DNA from: Ignavibacteria bacterium
GTDB taxonomy: Bacteria; Bacteroidota; Ignavibacteria; Ignavibacteriales; Ignavibacteriaceae
Direction of reading: 5' to 3'
Assembly (NCBI GenBank): GCA_021286645.1
Contig: JAJTBZ010000018.1
Span: forward strand, 1 to 41,314
Length of the DNA stretch: 41,314 bases
Of the stretch, positions 1-7,455 are shown in pieces; position 1 is the stretch's first letter, and the number at the start of each line of letters is the position of its first letter. The notes beneath the pieces are model-generated. The model searched no databases. It saw nothing but the letters and a program-made list of their open reading frames with translations, and was not told the origin of the DNA. The position numbers and the translations under genes were made by a program.

Positions 1-2
1 GT

Positions 3-86
3 AAATATAAAAAACATGGCGGGTCTGCTGAAGAAGAAACACCAGGGGAAACTGGTCTCCAATTAAGAGAACAACCTGCCGAATAA
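3..86 (+). CDS. possible C-terminal tail of an upstream gene (partial)
   Basis: The third reading frame is open from the window edge to a TAA at 84-86. It encodes about 27 residues, rich in Glu, Pro and Gly and ending in REQPAE, which is plausible as a hydrophilic protein tail. Frame 1 is also open to a TAA at 64-66, so the frame choice is uncertain. The gene body lies outside the window and no function can be given. Confidence 0.22.
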   Translation, partial: KYKKHGGSAEEETPGETGLQLREQPAE

Positions 87-159
87 AACACCGTAAAGAA
101 AATAACCGGCCGTGTCTATGGTAAGGTAAAATACCATGTACACGGAAAAAAGGGATTCT

Positions 160-1179
160 ATGAAATACATTTCAGTATTGTTATTACTATTTGTTCTTAT
201 CTGTGGCTGCAAAAGCAGCATAAATGAACTTGTCCTCCCGGAACAGGAGGGGCCTCCCCCGCCCCCCGGCCCGAGAAATTACACGTGGACAATTGATACC
301 GTAAGGGAAGTGAACGGGCTCTGGAGTATTAGTGCCAGTTCTTTGAATGATATCTGGGCAAGTACTCCTGACGGCTATTTATATCATCATGATGGTAAAA
401 CTCTAAAAAAACTGATTGGTTGGTATGGGGACGAGATATGGGGAGAGACATCTCAAAGTGTATGGTCGGCATCAATTGATCATATATTCCACTTTAACGG
501 TGTCGAGTGGAAATTGGATACTGCCCTTTTTATTTCAAAAAAATACCCAAATGCCTTTTTTAATACCATGTATGGTGTATCTGATTCTGAAATATATCTT
601 GGAGGGAGTACCAATGGTGATAGTTCTAATCATGGCCATTCACTATTGCTTAGATATGACGGCAAGCACTGGCAAAGGTTAGCTTTTCAGGAGGATTCTT
701 TTAGCATTGAGAGTATCGCAGGGGGTGAAAACGATATATATATAGCTGGTACGTTTGTAACACCAACCAAACAAAATATAGAAAAACTGTATCGGTTAAA
801 AAACAATGAAGTTTTTTTAATATCAGATAACTTACGAGGGACAAGTTTAGTGCGGATGATAGGTAATAATATAATGATAAGCTACGGGAAAAAAATATTC
901 AAAGTTCGCAATGGCGGAATAAACTTATTTAAAGATTTATCCGGAACTGATTTTAGAGGCGGTATATGTGGACGCAGCGAAAACGATATATTTTGTGGTA
1001 TGATTGATTTAAGACTTGCTCATTATAATGGTATTGATTTTCATTATTTCGATGAAATTTCAAAACCCAACTTTTTTAGATATGGTGCTGTTCTCCTTCC
1101 TGAAGGAGTAGTCTTTCTTATGTGGGACAGAGCTACAGGTAATAGTTTAATAGTAAGAGGCAAATTAATTAACAAATAA
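160..1179 (+). CDS. surface/periplasmic lipoprotein, propeller-like, unknown function
   Basis: A 339-residue lipoprotein. The start at 160 gives a normal lipoprotein signal (MKYIS, hydrophobic stretch, LICGC lipobox with Cys at residue 17) and has an AAAAAAGGG stretch just upstream; an in-frame ATG at 136 would add eight charged residues and is less likely. After the Cys comes a short Pro-rich linker (PPPPPGP) and then repeated short units of the type 'D-I-W-A-S..G-x-L-Y-H-H-D-G', 'S-E-I-Y-L-G-G', 'N-D-I-Y-I-A-G', 'N-D-I-F-C-G'. These read like blades of a beta-propeller (sensor-like or glycan-binding lipoproteins of Bacteroidota have such repeats). No catalytic motif was recognised. The gene is strikingly AT-rich: one 60-base line (841-900) has about 28% G+C, against about 48% in a sampled line of the efflux operon, suggesting recent acquisition. 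Function unknown. Confidence 0.8.
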   Translation: MKYISVLLLLFVLICGCKSSINELVLPEQEGPPPPPGPRNYTWTIDTVREVNGLWSISASSLNDIWASTPDGYLYHHDGKTLKKLIGWYGDEIWGETSQSVWSASIDHIFHFNGVEWKLDTALFISKKYPNAFFNTMYGVSDSEIYLGGSTNGDSSNHGHSLLLRYDGKHWQRLAFQEDSFSIESIAGGENDIYIAGTFVTPTKQNIEKLYRLKNNEVFLISDNLRGTSLVRMIGNNIMISYGKKIFKVRNGGINLFKDLSGTDFRGGICGRSENDIFCGMIDLRLAHYNGIDFHYFDEISKPNFFRYGAVLLPEGVVFLMWDRATGNSLIVRGKLINK

Positions 1180-1191
1180 AAGGAAGAATAT

Positions 1192-1332
1192 ATGAAAGGA
1201 AAAAGGAGCCACAATCGTGCAAGGATTGTGGCCCCGAAAAGCACTAAGTGCCAGCAGCCGGTTAAAGCAGAGGCGCAAAATGCCTTTGCTATTTTACATA
1301 TTTCTCAATTAAAAACAAAAGGAACGATATGA
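1192..1332 (+). CDS. possible 46-residue leader ORF overlapping the next gene
   Basis: ATG at 1192 follows a good Shine-Dalgarno (AAAAGGAAG, about 6 bases away). The frame stays open for 46 codons and its TGA (1330-1332) overlaps the ATG (1329) of the large secreted protein in an ATGA arrangement, the classic layout for translational coupling. The product is basic (MKGKRSHNRA at the N-terminus), with no signal peptide and no recognised family. The region also contains two hairpins, so this may be a non-coding spacer in which the frame is open by chance. The large gene has its own ribosome site (AAAAGGAACG), so coupling is not required. Confidence 0.3.
   Translation: MKGKRSHNRARIVAPKSTKCQQPVKAEAQNAFAILHISQLKTKGTI
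1208..1251 (+). other. two consecutive hairpins between genes
   Basis: GCCACAATC (1208-1216) pairs perfectly with GATTGTGGC (1224-1232) across a 7-base loop. It is followed by GCACT-A-AGTGC (1241-1251). There is no U-tract, so this is not a standard intrinsic terminator. It could be a weak or factor-assisted terminator for the lipoprotein gene or a structured leader for the gene at 1329. Confidence 0.4.
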
Positions 1333-4300
1333 AAAAAATAGCATTTTTGTTTGTCTTCCTGATAGCATATATGTTGCATGCTGAAGGAACTAACATACAG
1401 GGATATATACCATGTCAGGTAAAATCGGTTTATAAATATATTACAACATCCGGAGGAACCGATTATGATTCCACGCGATCTGACCAGTATTATCTGGGCC
1501 GGGAAGACGGAAAACTTGGGCGCAGTAAACCAACGTTTCGTATAATTTTACGGCTCGATTTATCCCAAATCCCGGATAGCGCGGTGATAAGCCGAATATA
1601 CTTCAATTATAGCTTTTATACTGACTCAGCGGCGTCAAATTTTAATTATAAGTTCAAATCATTTCCCTATGCTACAACAGGGCTTTCTAATGAATTTGAC
1701 CAATGTGGAAATGTTGCTAACCCGGCATTCAGGGCAGGTGTAAATACGTCTGCGCCTTTCGGGCCATCATTTTTGCGATCGAGTAATGCAGACACTGCAT
1801 TCCTAAACTCAGTTGAAAAATCACTATCGCAAAAGAAATACGCTGTATGTCTGATAGGGGACCCGGATACAATTAATCACAAATTCGCGGAAATGAGAAG
1901 TGTATTAGTTTATGTCGAGTATATGATCCCAACAATTACGATACGTAACTTATTTGGCGGAGGAACGCTGAAAGTGAATGGGAAATTATATCCTTCGGGA
2001 ACATCAATCTCAGCTAAAATCGGGAGAACATTTACTTTTGAAGCGTACGATCAGCAATATAATAATCAACTGAAATACTTTGATAAATGGCAATATGGCG
2101 GTAACACGTATTCAGGCAAAACATTCACGTTTACTTTCGATAAATACAATGCATATATCTCAAATAATCAGTTAATTGCCCTTTTTAACGATCCGGCTCG
2201 TACAATTGCCGAAAATGATATTTTGATGGGGACGATGAAAATTGACAATAACGTTCAAACAACTCCAATCCAAATTTCAAGAGCGCCAAACACAACTGTT
2301 CGATTGGATGCAATTAACCAGACCTTGGGAGATTATGAATATATTTGGAATAGTTCCTCGCCTCAACAGAGAAGTAATTGGTTCAAAGTTAAATTAGATG
2401 ATAATACTCCAACAAACTTATATCAGGAGACTAATCCAACACTTTCCTTTAACATTACCGCGAACGATTCAAACTATTCATATCGGTCAATGATGCGTAA
2501 AAACTATCACATAGCCCGAAAAGATAGTTTACTGGAAAATGCACAAAGCGAGCAATGTCTTAATATCACCCAGGTAGTAGAACAAAATACTGGCCAGTTA
2601 ACGGCTCCTTACGGAAAAAACATCGCCGGTTATCCTGTTACTTTTTTCAGCTGGGCTGATGGTACAGCGGGTACATTAAACAACGTTAATGGTACGCTGG
2701 TGCCAACACGTGATATTACGCCTACCGATAACCTTACCTACACGGCAAAATATAAAGCCATACACCGGAGCAATAACGACAGTACATACAAGAACAACTC
2801 GGCCAAGAAGATGGCGCGTTCGAAAGACGGCTACCTGTTCACCGTGTACGAAAGTATGGGTTCAATATGGCTGGAGCGCAGTACTGATAATGGCAGCAGC
2901 TGGCAGATAATGAACAGCGGCAAACCGCTCAATACGGCGCCTGCCAAAAACCCGGCACTGGATGTAAACCCGTATGATATAGCAGTAACCTTTGAACAGG
3001 AAGGTAATGTATGGATGAAGTTCTATACACGCGATGGTGTATACACGCAGGAAAAACAGGTATCTTCACAATACGCGAATGAAAAGAAACCGGTACTATG
3101 CTGGAACACATCGCTGGGCCTGGTAATATGGGCACTACCCTGCACGAACACATTTACCCGTGGATTCGGGTATTATCTGTTCAGCTATCAGGGCTGGTCA
3201 GGTGCAGGCGGCCCGGCAGTAACAACACTGGATTCGGGAATTTGTTTAGTGGCGGGTTCGAACCTGAGTTACGATAATTTCGCTTTGGATATGGTAAATG
3301 AAAGCGGCGTGAAGAGATTTCATCTTGCCTGGACGGCCCGCTCTGCGACAGGGGCAGATATTTATTACAAAACAATGGATGTGGCCTCTGGTACCAACAC
3401 GCTGGATCGCTCGGTTCCGGTACAGAATATATCCTCCGGCAGCGGGTACACGTATAATACCAACCCTTCGATAATCTGCGGGTTGGCCGGAGCGCGCGTC
3501 AGCTGGTTAGGCGAGCGGCAGGTAAATACGCCCCCGCCCGATGGATTAGGCCGTCAGTCAGCCGGAGCCTCAACCTATACAACGGGAACAACAGAACGGA
3601 AAGTTATCGTGAAAGACCCGACATACTACCGGTTCTGGGATTTTGGTAACGATGTAAATCCGCCGAGTATGGCTCACACCGATTCAGTATACGTATTCGC
3701 CTGGACCGAACCCCGGGCAACAGGCTATGCCGCCTATTACGGGTATCATAACTTAAGTACGATATATACCATACCCGGTACATGGGGTCGGGATATACAG
3801 GTTGGCAACGCCCGTCAGAACCAAACAGCGGGTTTTGGCCACCTGTTTGCCGGTAACCTATACCCGCAGGCATTGCCATACGAGATAAAAACAACACCGG
3901 ATTTCCAGAGCATACAGGGATTACAGAAAACAGATGCTGCCGGCAGTATAAATAGCGGTCGGGAAGGTGTTGTTGCAAAAGACTCGGCACAGTTCTGGTT
4001 CTGTATCGGTGATGTGAGTATTAATGGTAAGCATGTAGAATTTACCGAATTACCGATGAATTTGCATATACAGGATGTTGACGGTTTAAATAGCGCAATG
4101 GAAACACGGGTTTTCCCGCTAACCCCGGGAAGTAAACTTTCCTACAGCGTTCAGTATGGAGTAAATGATTCTGCATTCGCTTCTGTAGTTTTAGCAGGGA
4201 ACAATGAGGTACATTTCAGGGTAGAACTGGTGGAAGCCGTGAGCGGCAAAGTACTGGAGGCATTCGATAATGTGACCTACAACAGCCTGAATGTACAACA

Positions 4301-4745
4301 ATATAATAATATCGCCTACGAAGTGCAGAATGAACTCAGCGGCAGTAAAGAAGTATTTTTACGCCTGAGGACACAAAGCACAATAAATGGAGAACTGAAT
4401 ATCAGTGATAAATACGCATCGCAGAGCGTGTTGCCTAAAGCAGCGGCTAAACGCGTGGTAATGGGCGGGAAAGATAAAGTTACAAATTATGCATTAGAAC
4501 AAAATTATCCGAACCCGTTTAACCCGACAACGACAATCAATTATCAGATACCAAAGTCCGGGCACGTAATATTGAAAATCTATGATATGCTTGGCCGGGA
4601 GGTAGAGACACTGGTAAACGGCCAAATGACCGCCGGAAGGTACAGTGTAGTATTTAATGCAGCACATCTGGCAAGCGGTGTGTACGTATATGAATTGCGC
4701 TGTGGAGAGTTCTCAAGCAGCAGGAAGTTATTGCTAATGAAATAA
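1329..4745 (+). CDS. large secreted protein with T9SS C-terminal sorting domain
   Basis: An 1138-residue protein expected to cross the inner membrane by Sec (signal MKKIAFLFVFLIAYMLHAEG) and the outer membrane by type IX secretion. The C-terminal sorting domain spans about residues 1050-1138: an EQNYPNPFNPTT motif at about 1057-1068, then ILKIYDMLGREVETLV, SGVYVYEL and a terminal KLLLMK. Residues about 25-200 resemble the beta-sandwich found next to secreted repeats (RIILRLDLSQIPDSAVIS, reminiscent of DNRLRE-type domains). Residues about 490-700 contain BNR/Asp-box-like stretches (LERSTDNGSSWQIM), suggesting a propeller. No enzymatic residues were identified, so it is probably an adhesin or surface protein. 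Composition changes sharply near nucleotide 2640: sampled lines upstream run about 32-43% G+C and lines at 3181-3540 about 58-72%, so the gene looks chimeric. Start supported by AAAAGGAACG seven bases ahead. High confidence in the T9SS domain, low in the function. Confidence 0.9.
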   Translation: MKKIAFLFVFLIAYMLHAEGTNIQGYIPCQVKSVYKYITTSGGTDYDSTRSDQYYLGREDGKLGRSKPTFRIILRLDLSQIPDSAVISRIYFNYSFYTDSAASNFNYKFKSFPYATTGLSNEFDQCGNVANPAFRAGVNTSAPFGPSFLRSSNADTAFLNSVEKSLSQKKYAVCLIGDPDTINHKFAEMRSVLVYVEYMIPTITIRNLFGGGTLKVNGKLYPSGTSISAKIGRTFTFEAYDQQYNNQLKYFDKWQYGGNTYSGKTFTFTFDKYNAYISNNQLIALFNDPARTIAENDILMGTMKIDNNVQTTPIQISRAPNTTVRLDAINQTLGDYEYIWNSSSPQQRSNWFKVKLDDNTPTNLYQETNPTLSFNITANDSNYSYRSMMRKNYHIARKDSLLENAQSEQCLNITQVVEQNTGQLTAPYGKNIAGYPVTFFSWADGTAGTLNNVNGTLVPTRDITPTDNLTYTAKYKAIHRSNNDSTYKNNSAKKMARSKDGYLFTVYESMGSIWLERSTDNGSSWQIMNSGKPLNTAPAKNPALDVNPYDIAVTFEQEGNVWMKFYTRDGVYTQEKQVSSQYANEKKPVLCWNTSLGLVIWALPCTNTFTRGFGYYLFSYQGWSGAGGPAVTTLDSGICLVAGSNLSYDNFALDMVNESGVKRFHLAWTARSATGADIYYKTMDVASGTNTLDRSVPVQNISSGSGYTYNTNPSIICGLAGARVSWLGERQVNTPPPDGLGRQSAGASTYTTGTTERKVIVKDPTYYRFWDFGNDVNPPSMAHTDSVYVFAWTEPRATGYAAYYGYHNLSTIYTIPGTWGRDIQVGNARQNQTAGFGHLFAGNLYPQALPYEIKTTPDFQSIQGLQKTDAAGSINSGREGVVAKDSAQFWFCIGDVSINGKHVEFTELPMNLHIQDVDGLNSAMETRVFPLTPGSKLSYSVQYGVNDSAFASVVLAGNNEVHFRVELVEAVSGKVLEAFDNVTYNSLNVQQYNNIAYEVQNELSGSKEVFLRLRTQSTINGELNISDKYASQSVLPKAAAKRVVMGGKDKVTNYALEQNYPNPFNPTTTINYQIPKSGHVILKIYDMLGREVETLVNGQMTAGRYSVVFNAAHLASGVYVYELRCGEFSSSRKLLLMK

Positions 4746-4759
4746 GAGACCGAATAAAT

Positions 4760-4787
4760 AACCGGCACCGGTAAAAGGGTGCCGGTT
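4760..4787. terminator. hairpin terminator, probably bidirectional
   Basis: AACCGGCACC (4760-4769) pairs with GGTGCCGGTT (4778-4787) across an 8-base loop: ten perfect pairs just after the stop of the large secreted protein. The flank on the plus side is ATACAATAAA rather than a U-run. On the minus strand it lies directly behind the possible small gene at 4786-4863. Confidence 0.6.
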
Positions 4788-4863
4788 ATACAATAAACTG
4801 CCCGAAAAGAGCGCTCATGTCAACCGATCCCGATTCTCCAATCATTGTAATAATCAAACTCAT
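4786..4863 (-). CDS. possible 25-residue small protein with strong ribosome site
   Basis: On the minus strand a near-ideal Shine-Dalgarno (GGAGGAGA) sits about 6 bases ahead of ATG at 4863. A 25-codon frame follows (MSLIITMIGESGSVDMSALF, then GQFIV) ending in TAA at 4786-4788, immediately followed by the 10-pair terminator hairpin at 4760-4787. Ribosome site, short hydrophobic/acidic product and terminator together look like a genuine small gene. A longer minus-strand frame upstream (start 5162) ends in a TGA overlapping this ATG. No family recognised; coding status rests on signals, not homology. Confidence 0.4.
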   Translation of the reverse strand: MSLIITMIGESGSVDMSALFGQFIV

Positions 4864-4882
4864 ATTGTTTTCTCCTCCGGTT

Positions 4883-4987
4883 CATTTCGATACATCCGGC
4901 CTGGGTTTGCCACGGCGTAAGTTTTACCGCAGTTGGCCGGACACTCAATGACCTTTCGTTTGTGTGCTGCATGGTATCTCAGAATTT
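4883..4987. repeat. diverged direct repeat, copy A
   Basis: About 105 bases that align by eye with copy B at 5237-5333: shared landmarks are CATTTCGATAC/CATTTTGATAC, TTTGCCACGGCG/TTTGCTACGGCG, GTTTTACCGCA/GTTTTGCCGCA, GGCCGG and a final GAATTT. The two copies are in the same orientation, separated by about 250 bases. On the minus strand both can be read as a short peptide containing CGKT..AVA, but copy A has a one-base difference that breaks a common frame, so it is more likely a non-coding or decayed repeat. Confidence 0.55.
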
Positions 4988-5070
4988 GGTGGCTGAGTAG
5001 CCGCAGGCGTATCGAAGCCACTAACAGCGGCGAATATAAAGAAACAAGAAAACCCCGCAACAGCATTTCT

Positions 5071-5145
5071 AAGTCCCATGGGGACGATATATCTGTAGAA
5101 AACAGACACCCAAAAATCATAAAAAGATCCGTAGGATCGACACAG
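5071..5145. repeat. pair of small covarying palindromic units
   Basis: Two units about 53 bases apart share the layout AAG-xxCC-3-GGxx-CGA. Unit 1 has stem GTCCC (5073-5077) with GGGAC (5081-5085); unit 2 has GATCC (5126-5130) with GGATC (5134-5138). Two stem positions differ between units and both differ on both arms, so pairing is kept. Such compensatory change points to selection for a palindrome or RNA hairpin. A possible third, weaker unit (GCC-GCA-GGC) lies near 5000. They sit between repeat copies A and B. Confidence 0.5.
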
Positions 5146-5236
5146 AATTTTGCTGTAATCATATTCCCCCATTGTACGCGTACACACTATTCAGGACGGC
5201 TCGGGGTTTGGGAGGATAATCTTCTATTGCCCGGGG

Positions 5237-5333
5237 CATTTTGATACGCACGTCCCATGTTTTGCTACGGCGCGCGTTTTGCCGCACCGGGCCGGGACCA
5301 CAATGCCCCTTTTGTGGTGCGCGTTTGGAATTT
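5237..5333. repeat. diverged direct repeat, copy B
   Basis: Second copy of the repeat described at 4883-4987, roughly two-thirds identical by eye and more GC-rich. The whole 4746-5505 spacer (760 bases) otherwise holds only the possible small minus-strand gene, the covarying palindromes and, after 5340, AT-rich sequence (including ATGCA...TGCAT at 5375-5391) that probably carries the promoter of the GH3 gene at 5506. Other open frames here on both strands show no ribosome site and no recognisable family. Confidence 0.55.
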
Positions 5334-5505
5334 CGTCCGCCAGTCTGCCGAAAATATATTCCTGAATGAATACGATGCAATAAATATGCATTGGAGGTTT
5401 TCATTTCTGTAGAGATAAGCTTATTCCGCGTGCAGTTTCACCTGCTTTCAATTATATTACCGGTGATAATTAATTCAATTCTATATATCCAAAAGAGAAA
5501 TCTTT

Positions 5506-6879
5506 TTGACAAAAAATAATTCGTTCTTTCTATTTATAATAGTTTCTATGCTCTGGGGTGGTTTTGGGGAAGCGCAATCATTGCGCGACAAGATCGGACA
5601 AATGATAATGGTTGGTTTCGCGGGTACAACAACAATACCCGACAGCCTTTCGTACGATCTGCAAAAACGTAATCTGGGCGGCGTTATTCTGTATGGTAAT
5701 AACGTTGTTAGTGCCGCGCAGGTTAAAAAACTAACTGATACGATTCGTTCACGCTGCATGGTAACGCCGTTTATTTCAATCGATCAGGAAGGCGGTAAAG
5801 TTGCCCGTTTTAACCGTAGTAATGGTTTCGATACCAGTTATACGGCATATAATCTGGGAGTGCTTATCGGGCGTGAAGATTCTGTACGCATACAGGCGGC
5901 GCGCATGTCGGGCTGGTTGGTACAGACTGGTATTAACGTAAATTTCGCGCCTGTTGTTGATGTGAATGTTAATCCGCTCAGTCCCGCCATTGGCAAGTTG
6001 GAGCGCAGTTTTTCTAAGTTCCCCGATACCGTGGCGAAATATGCCGGGTGGTTCATTGACGAAAGCATGAAAAAAAATGTGGTCACCTCGCTGAAACATT
6101 TTCCGGGGCACGGCAGCGCGGCAACTGATTCGCATCTTGGCTTTACCGATATTACGAATACCTGGGCTGATAGTGAATTGGTGCCGTACCGCAAATTGAT
6201 AGGCGCCGGTTACGGTGGCATGGTAATGGTCGGCCACCTCTTTAACGCCAAAATCGATTCGGTATATCCTGCTTCGTTATCCGATAAAGCGGTTAAAGGC
6301 CTGCTGCGTAACACTCTCGGTTACAAGGGTACGGTAATTACGGATGAATTGTTCATGCAGGCAATTGCTTCGAATTATACATTTGAGCAGGCAGTGGTTC
6401 GTGCTGTTCTGGCAGGCGATGATATTTTGCTGTTTGGTACAAATATTAAAAATAAACTATCGGTTGCCGGCTCGGCGATTGATATAATAGCGGCTAACGT
6501 GGCAAGCGGGGTTATCCCGTCGGCAGTAATCGATTCAGCCTATAACCATATAATGAATATGAAACGCCGCTACAATATTGTTGGTGTTGAAGAACCTCTG
6601 CTGGCGGCAAAACCCGAACGGTATGAGTTAATGCAGAATTTCCCGAATCCGTTTAACCCTGTAACTACTATTCGGTATCAACTGCCTGAGCGCGCGTTTG
6701 TAACTCTTGCAGTGTACGATATAACGGGAAGAAAAATTGCCGAACTTATCCGCGGCGAACAGGGCGCGGGCCGGCATGAAGTGAACTGGAATGCATCTTC
6801 AATGGCTTCGGGCGTGTATTTATACCGACTGGAAGCCGGTACGTTTTCACAGACGAAAAAACTTATATTACTAAAATAA
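5506..6879 (+). CDS. secreted GH3 beta-N-acetylhexosaminidase with T9SS sorting domain
   Basis: A 457-residue NagZ-type glycoside hydrolase family 3 enzyme, expected to remove N-acetylhexosamine from the non-reducing end of amino-sugar glycans. Domain order: signal peptide (1-23, ending GEAQ), GH3 catalytic barrel (about 24-350), linker, T9SS sorting domain (374-457; ELMQNFPNPFNP ... SGVYLYRLE ... KKLILLK). Diagnostic motifs are SIDQEGGKVARF, KHFPGHG at 197-203 followed by the Asp208-Ser-His210 dyad typical of NagZ, and the nucleophile Asp280 in VITDE. The start is TTG at 5506 with AAAGAGAAAT upstream; the next ATG (codon 15) would remove most of the signal peptide. NagZ is usually cytoplasmic in Gram-negatives, so export to the surface points to degradation of external peptidoglycan or chitin-type material rather than recycling. 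Confidence 0.93.
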   Translation: MTKNNSFFLFIIVSMLWGGFGEAQSLRDKIGQMIMVGFAGTTTIPDSLSYDLQKRNLGGVILYGNNVVSAAQVKKLTDTIRSRCMVTPFISIDQEGGKVARFNRSNGFDTSYTAYNLGVLIGREDSVRIQAARMSGWLVQTGINVNFAPVVDVNVNPLSPAIGKLERSFSKFPDTVAKYAGWFIDESMKKNVVTSLKHFPGHGSAATDSHLGFTDITNTWADSELVPYRKLIGAGYGGMVMVGHLFNAKIDSVYPASLSDKAVKGLLRNTLGYKGTVITDELFMQAIASNYTFEQAVVRAVLAGDDILLFGTNIKNKLSVAGSAIDIIAANVASGVIPSAVIDSAYNHIMNMKRRYNIVGVEEPLLAAKPERYELMQNFPNPFNPVTTIRYQLPERAFVTLAVYDITGRKIAELIRGEQGAGRHEVNWNASSMASGVYLYRLEAGTFSQTKKLILLK

Positions 6880-6898
6880 CTTATCAGGAAAATGTGGT

Positions 6899-7375
6899 AT
6901 GATTATCTACACAACTCTGGAACAACGTTTACAGAACCAGCATGAGATAATTGATGAGGTTCTGAAGAAAATATCGAAGGAACGCGTTATGGCCAAACCG
7001 GCACCGGATAAATGGTCCATACACGATAATATTACGCATCTGGCAAAATATCAGGTGTTGTTTCTCGAAAGAATACAAGCGATTCAGGAAGTTGATGATC
7101 TATATCTCGCCCCGTATATACCGGAAGAGGACCCGTTGTTTGCCGAGTGGAATTCATGGGAAACATCGGAATTGATTAACCGGATGAAGGGAGACCGCGA
7201 AAGTATAGCGACCTTTATATTGCAACTATCCACCAGTCAGCTTGCCCGTACGGCGCAGCATGCAAAATTTGGCGCGCTTACCGTACCCGAGCTGGTAGAA
7301 TTTTTCTTGTTGCACGAGGCGCACCACATATTTACCATGTATAAACTGGCACATAACGCGCAGCTTCCGTTATAA
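6899..7375 (+). CDS. DinB-like four-helix protein
   Basis: A 158-residue protein of the DinB/YfiT-like superfamily: four-helix bundles that usually bind a divalent metal through three histidines and act in thiol (for example bacillithiol) transfer or unknown stress roles. Visible features are the N-terminal helix with KPAPDKWSIHDNITHL (conserved 'K-W-S-..-E/D-x-x-x-H-L' region) and the C-terminal HEAHHIFTM helix, which supply His ligands. AGGAA lies nine bases ahead of the ATG and only 19 bases separate it from the GH3 stop, so the two may be co-transcribed; the terminator at 7418-7454 closes the unit. The specific substrate cannot be told. Confidence 0.82.
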   Translation: MIIYTTLEQRLQNQHEIIDEVLKKISKERVMAKPAPDKWSIHDNITHLAKYQVLFLERIQAIQEVDDLYLAPYIPEEDPLFAEWNSWETSELINRMKGDRESIATFILQLSTSQLARTAQHAKFGALTVPELVEFFLLHEAHHIFTMYKLAHNAQLPL

Positions 7376-7417
7376 AGTTCGGTAACGCTGCCGGTTTATA
7401 ATTCGCTGTGTAATTGT

Positions 7418-7454
7418 ATAGCCGTACGCGGGCTTTCTGCCTGCTTACGGCTAT
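7418..7454. terminator. bidirectional terminator between convergent genes
   Basis: ATAGCCGTA (7418-7426) pairs with TACGGCTAT (7446-7454), with further GC-rich pairing possible inside the loop, followed by TTT on the plus strand. It sits between the convergent stops of the DinB-like gene (7375) and the YitT-type gene (7456), so it can serve both. Confidence 0.7.
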
Positions 7455-7455
7455 T

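Noticed and set aside
3604-3990. 128-codon minus-strand open frame inside the large secreted gene
   Set aside because: Lies wholly within a convincing T9SS protein gene, has Pro/Arg/Leu-rich translation typical of an antisense shadow, and no ribosome site.
4933-5244. 103-codon plus-strand frame in the repeat spacer
   Set aside because: Open by chance across two repeat copies and palindromes; no ribosome site, and the translation changes character at each repeat unit.
5776-6237. 153-codon minus-strand frame across the GH3 gene
   Set aside because: Overlaps the GH3 catalytic motifs on the opposite strand; composition is a shadow of the real gene.
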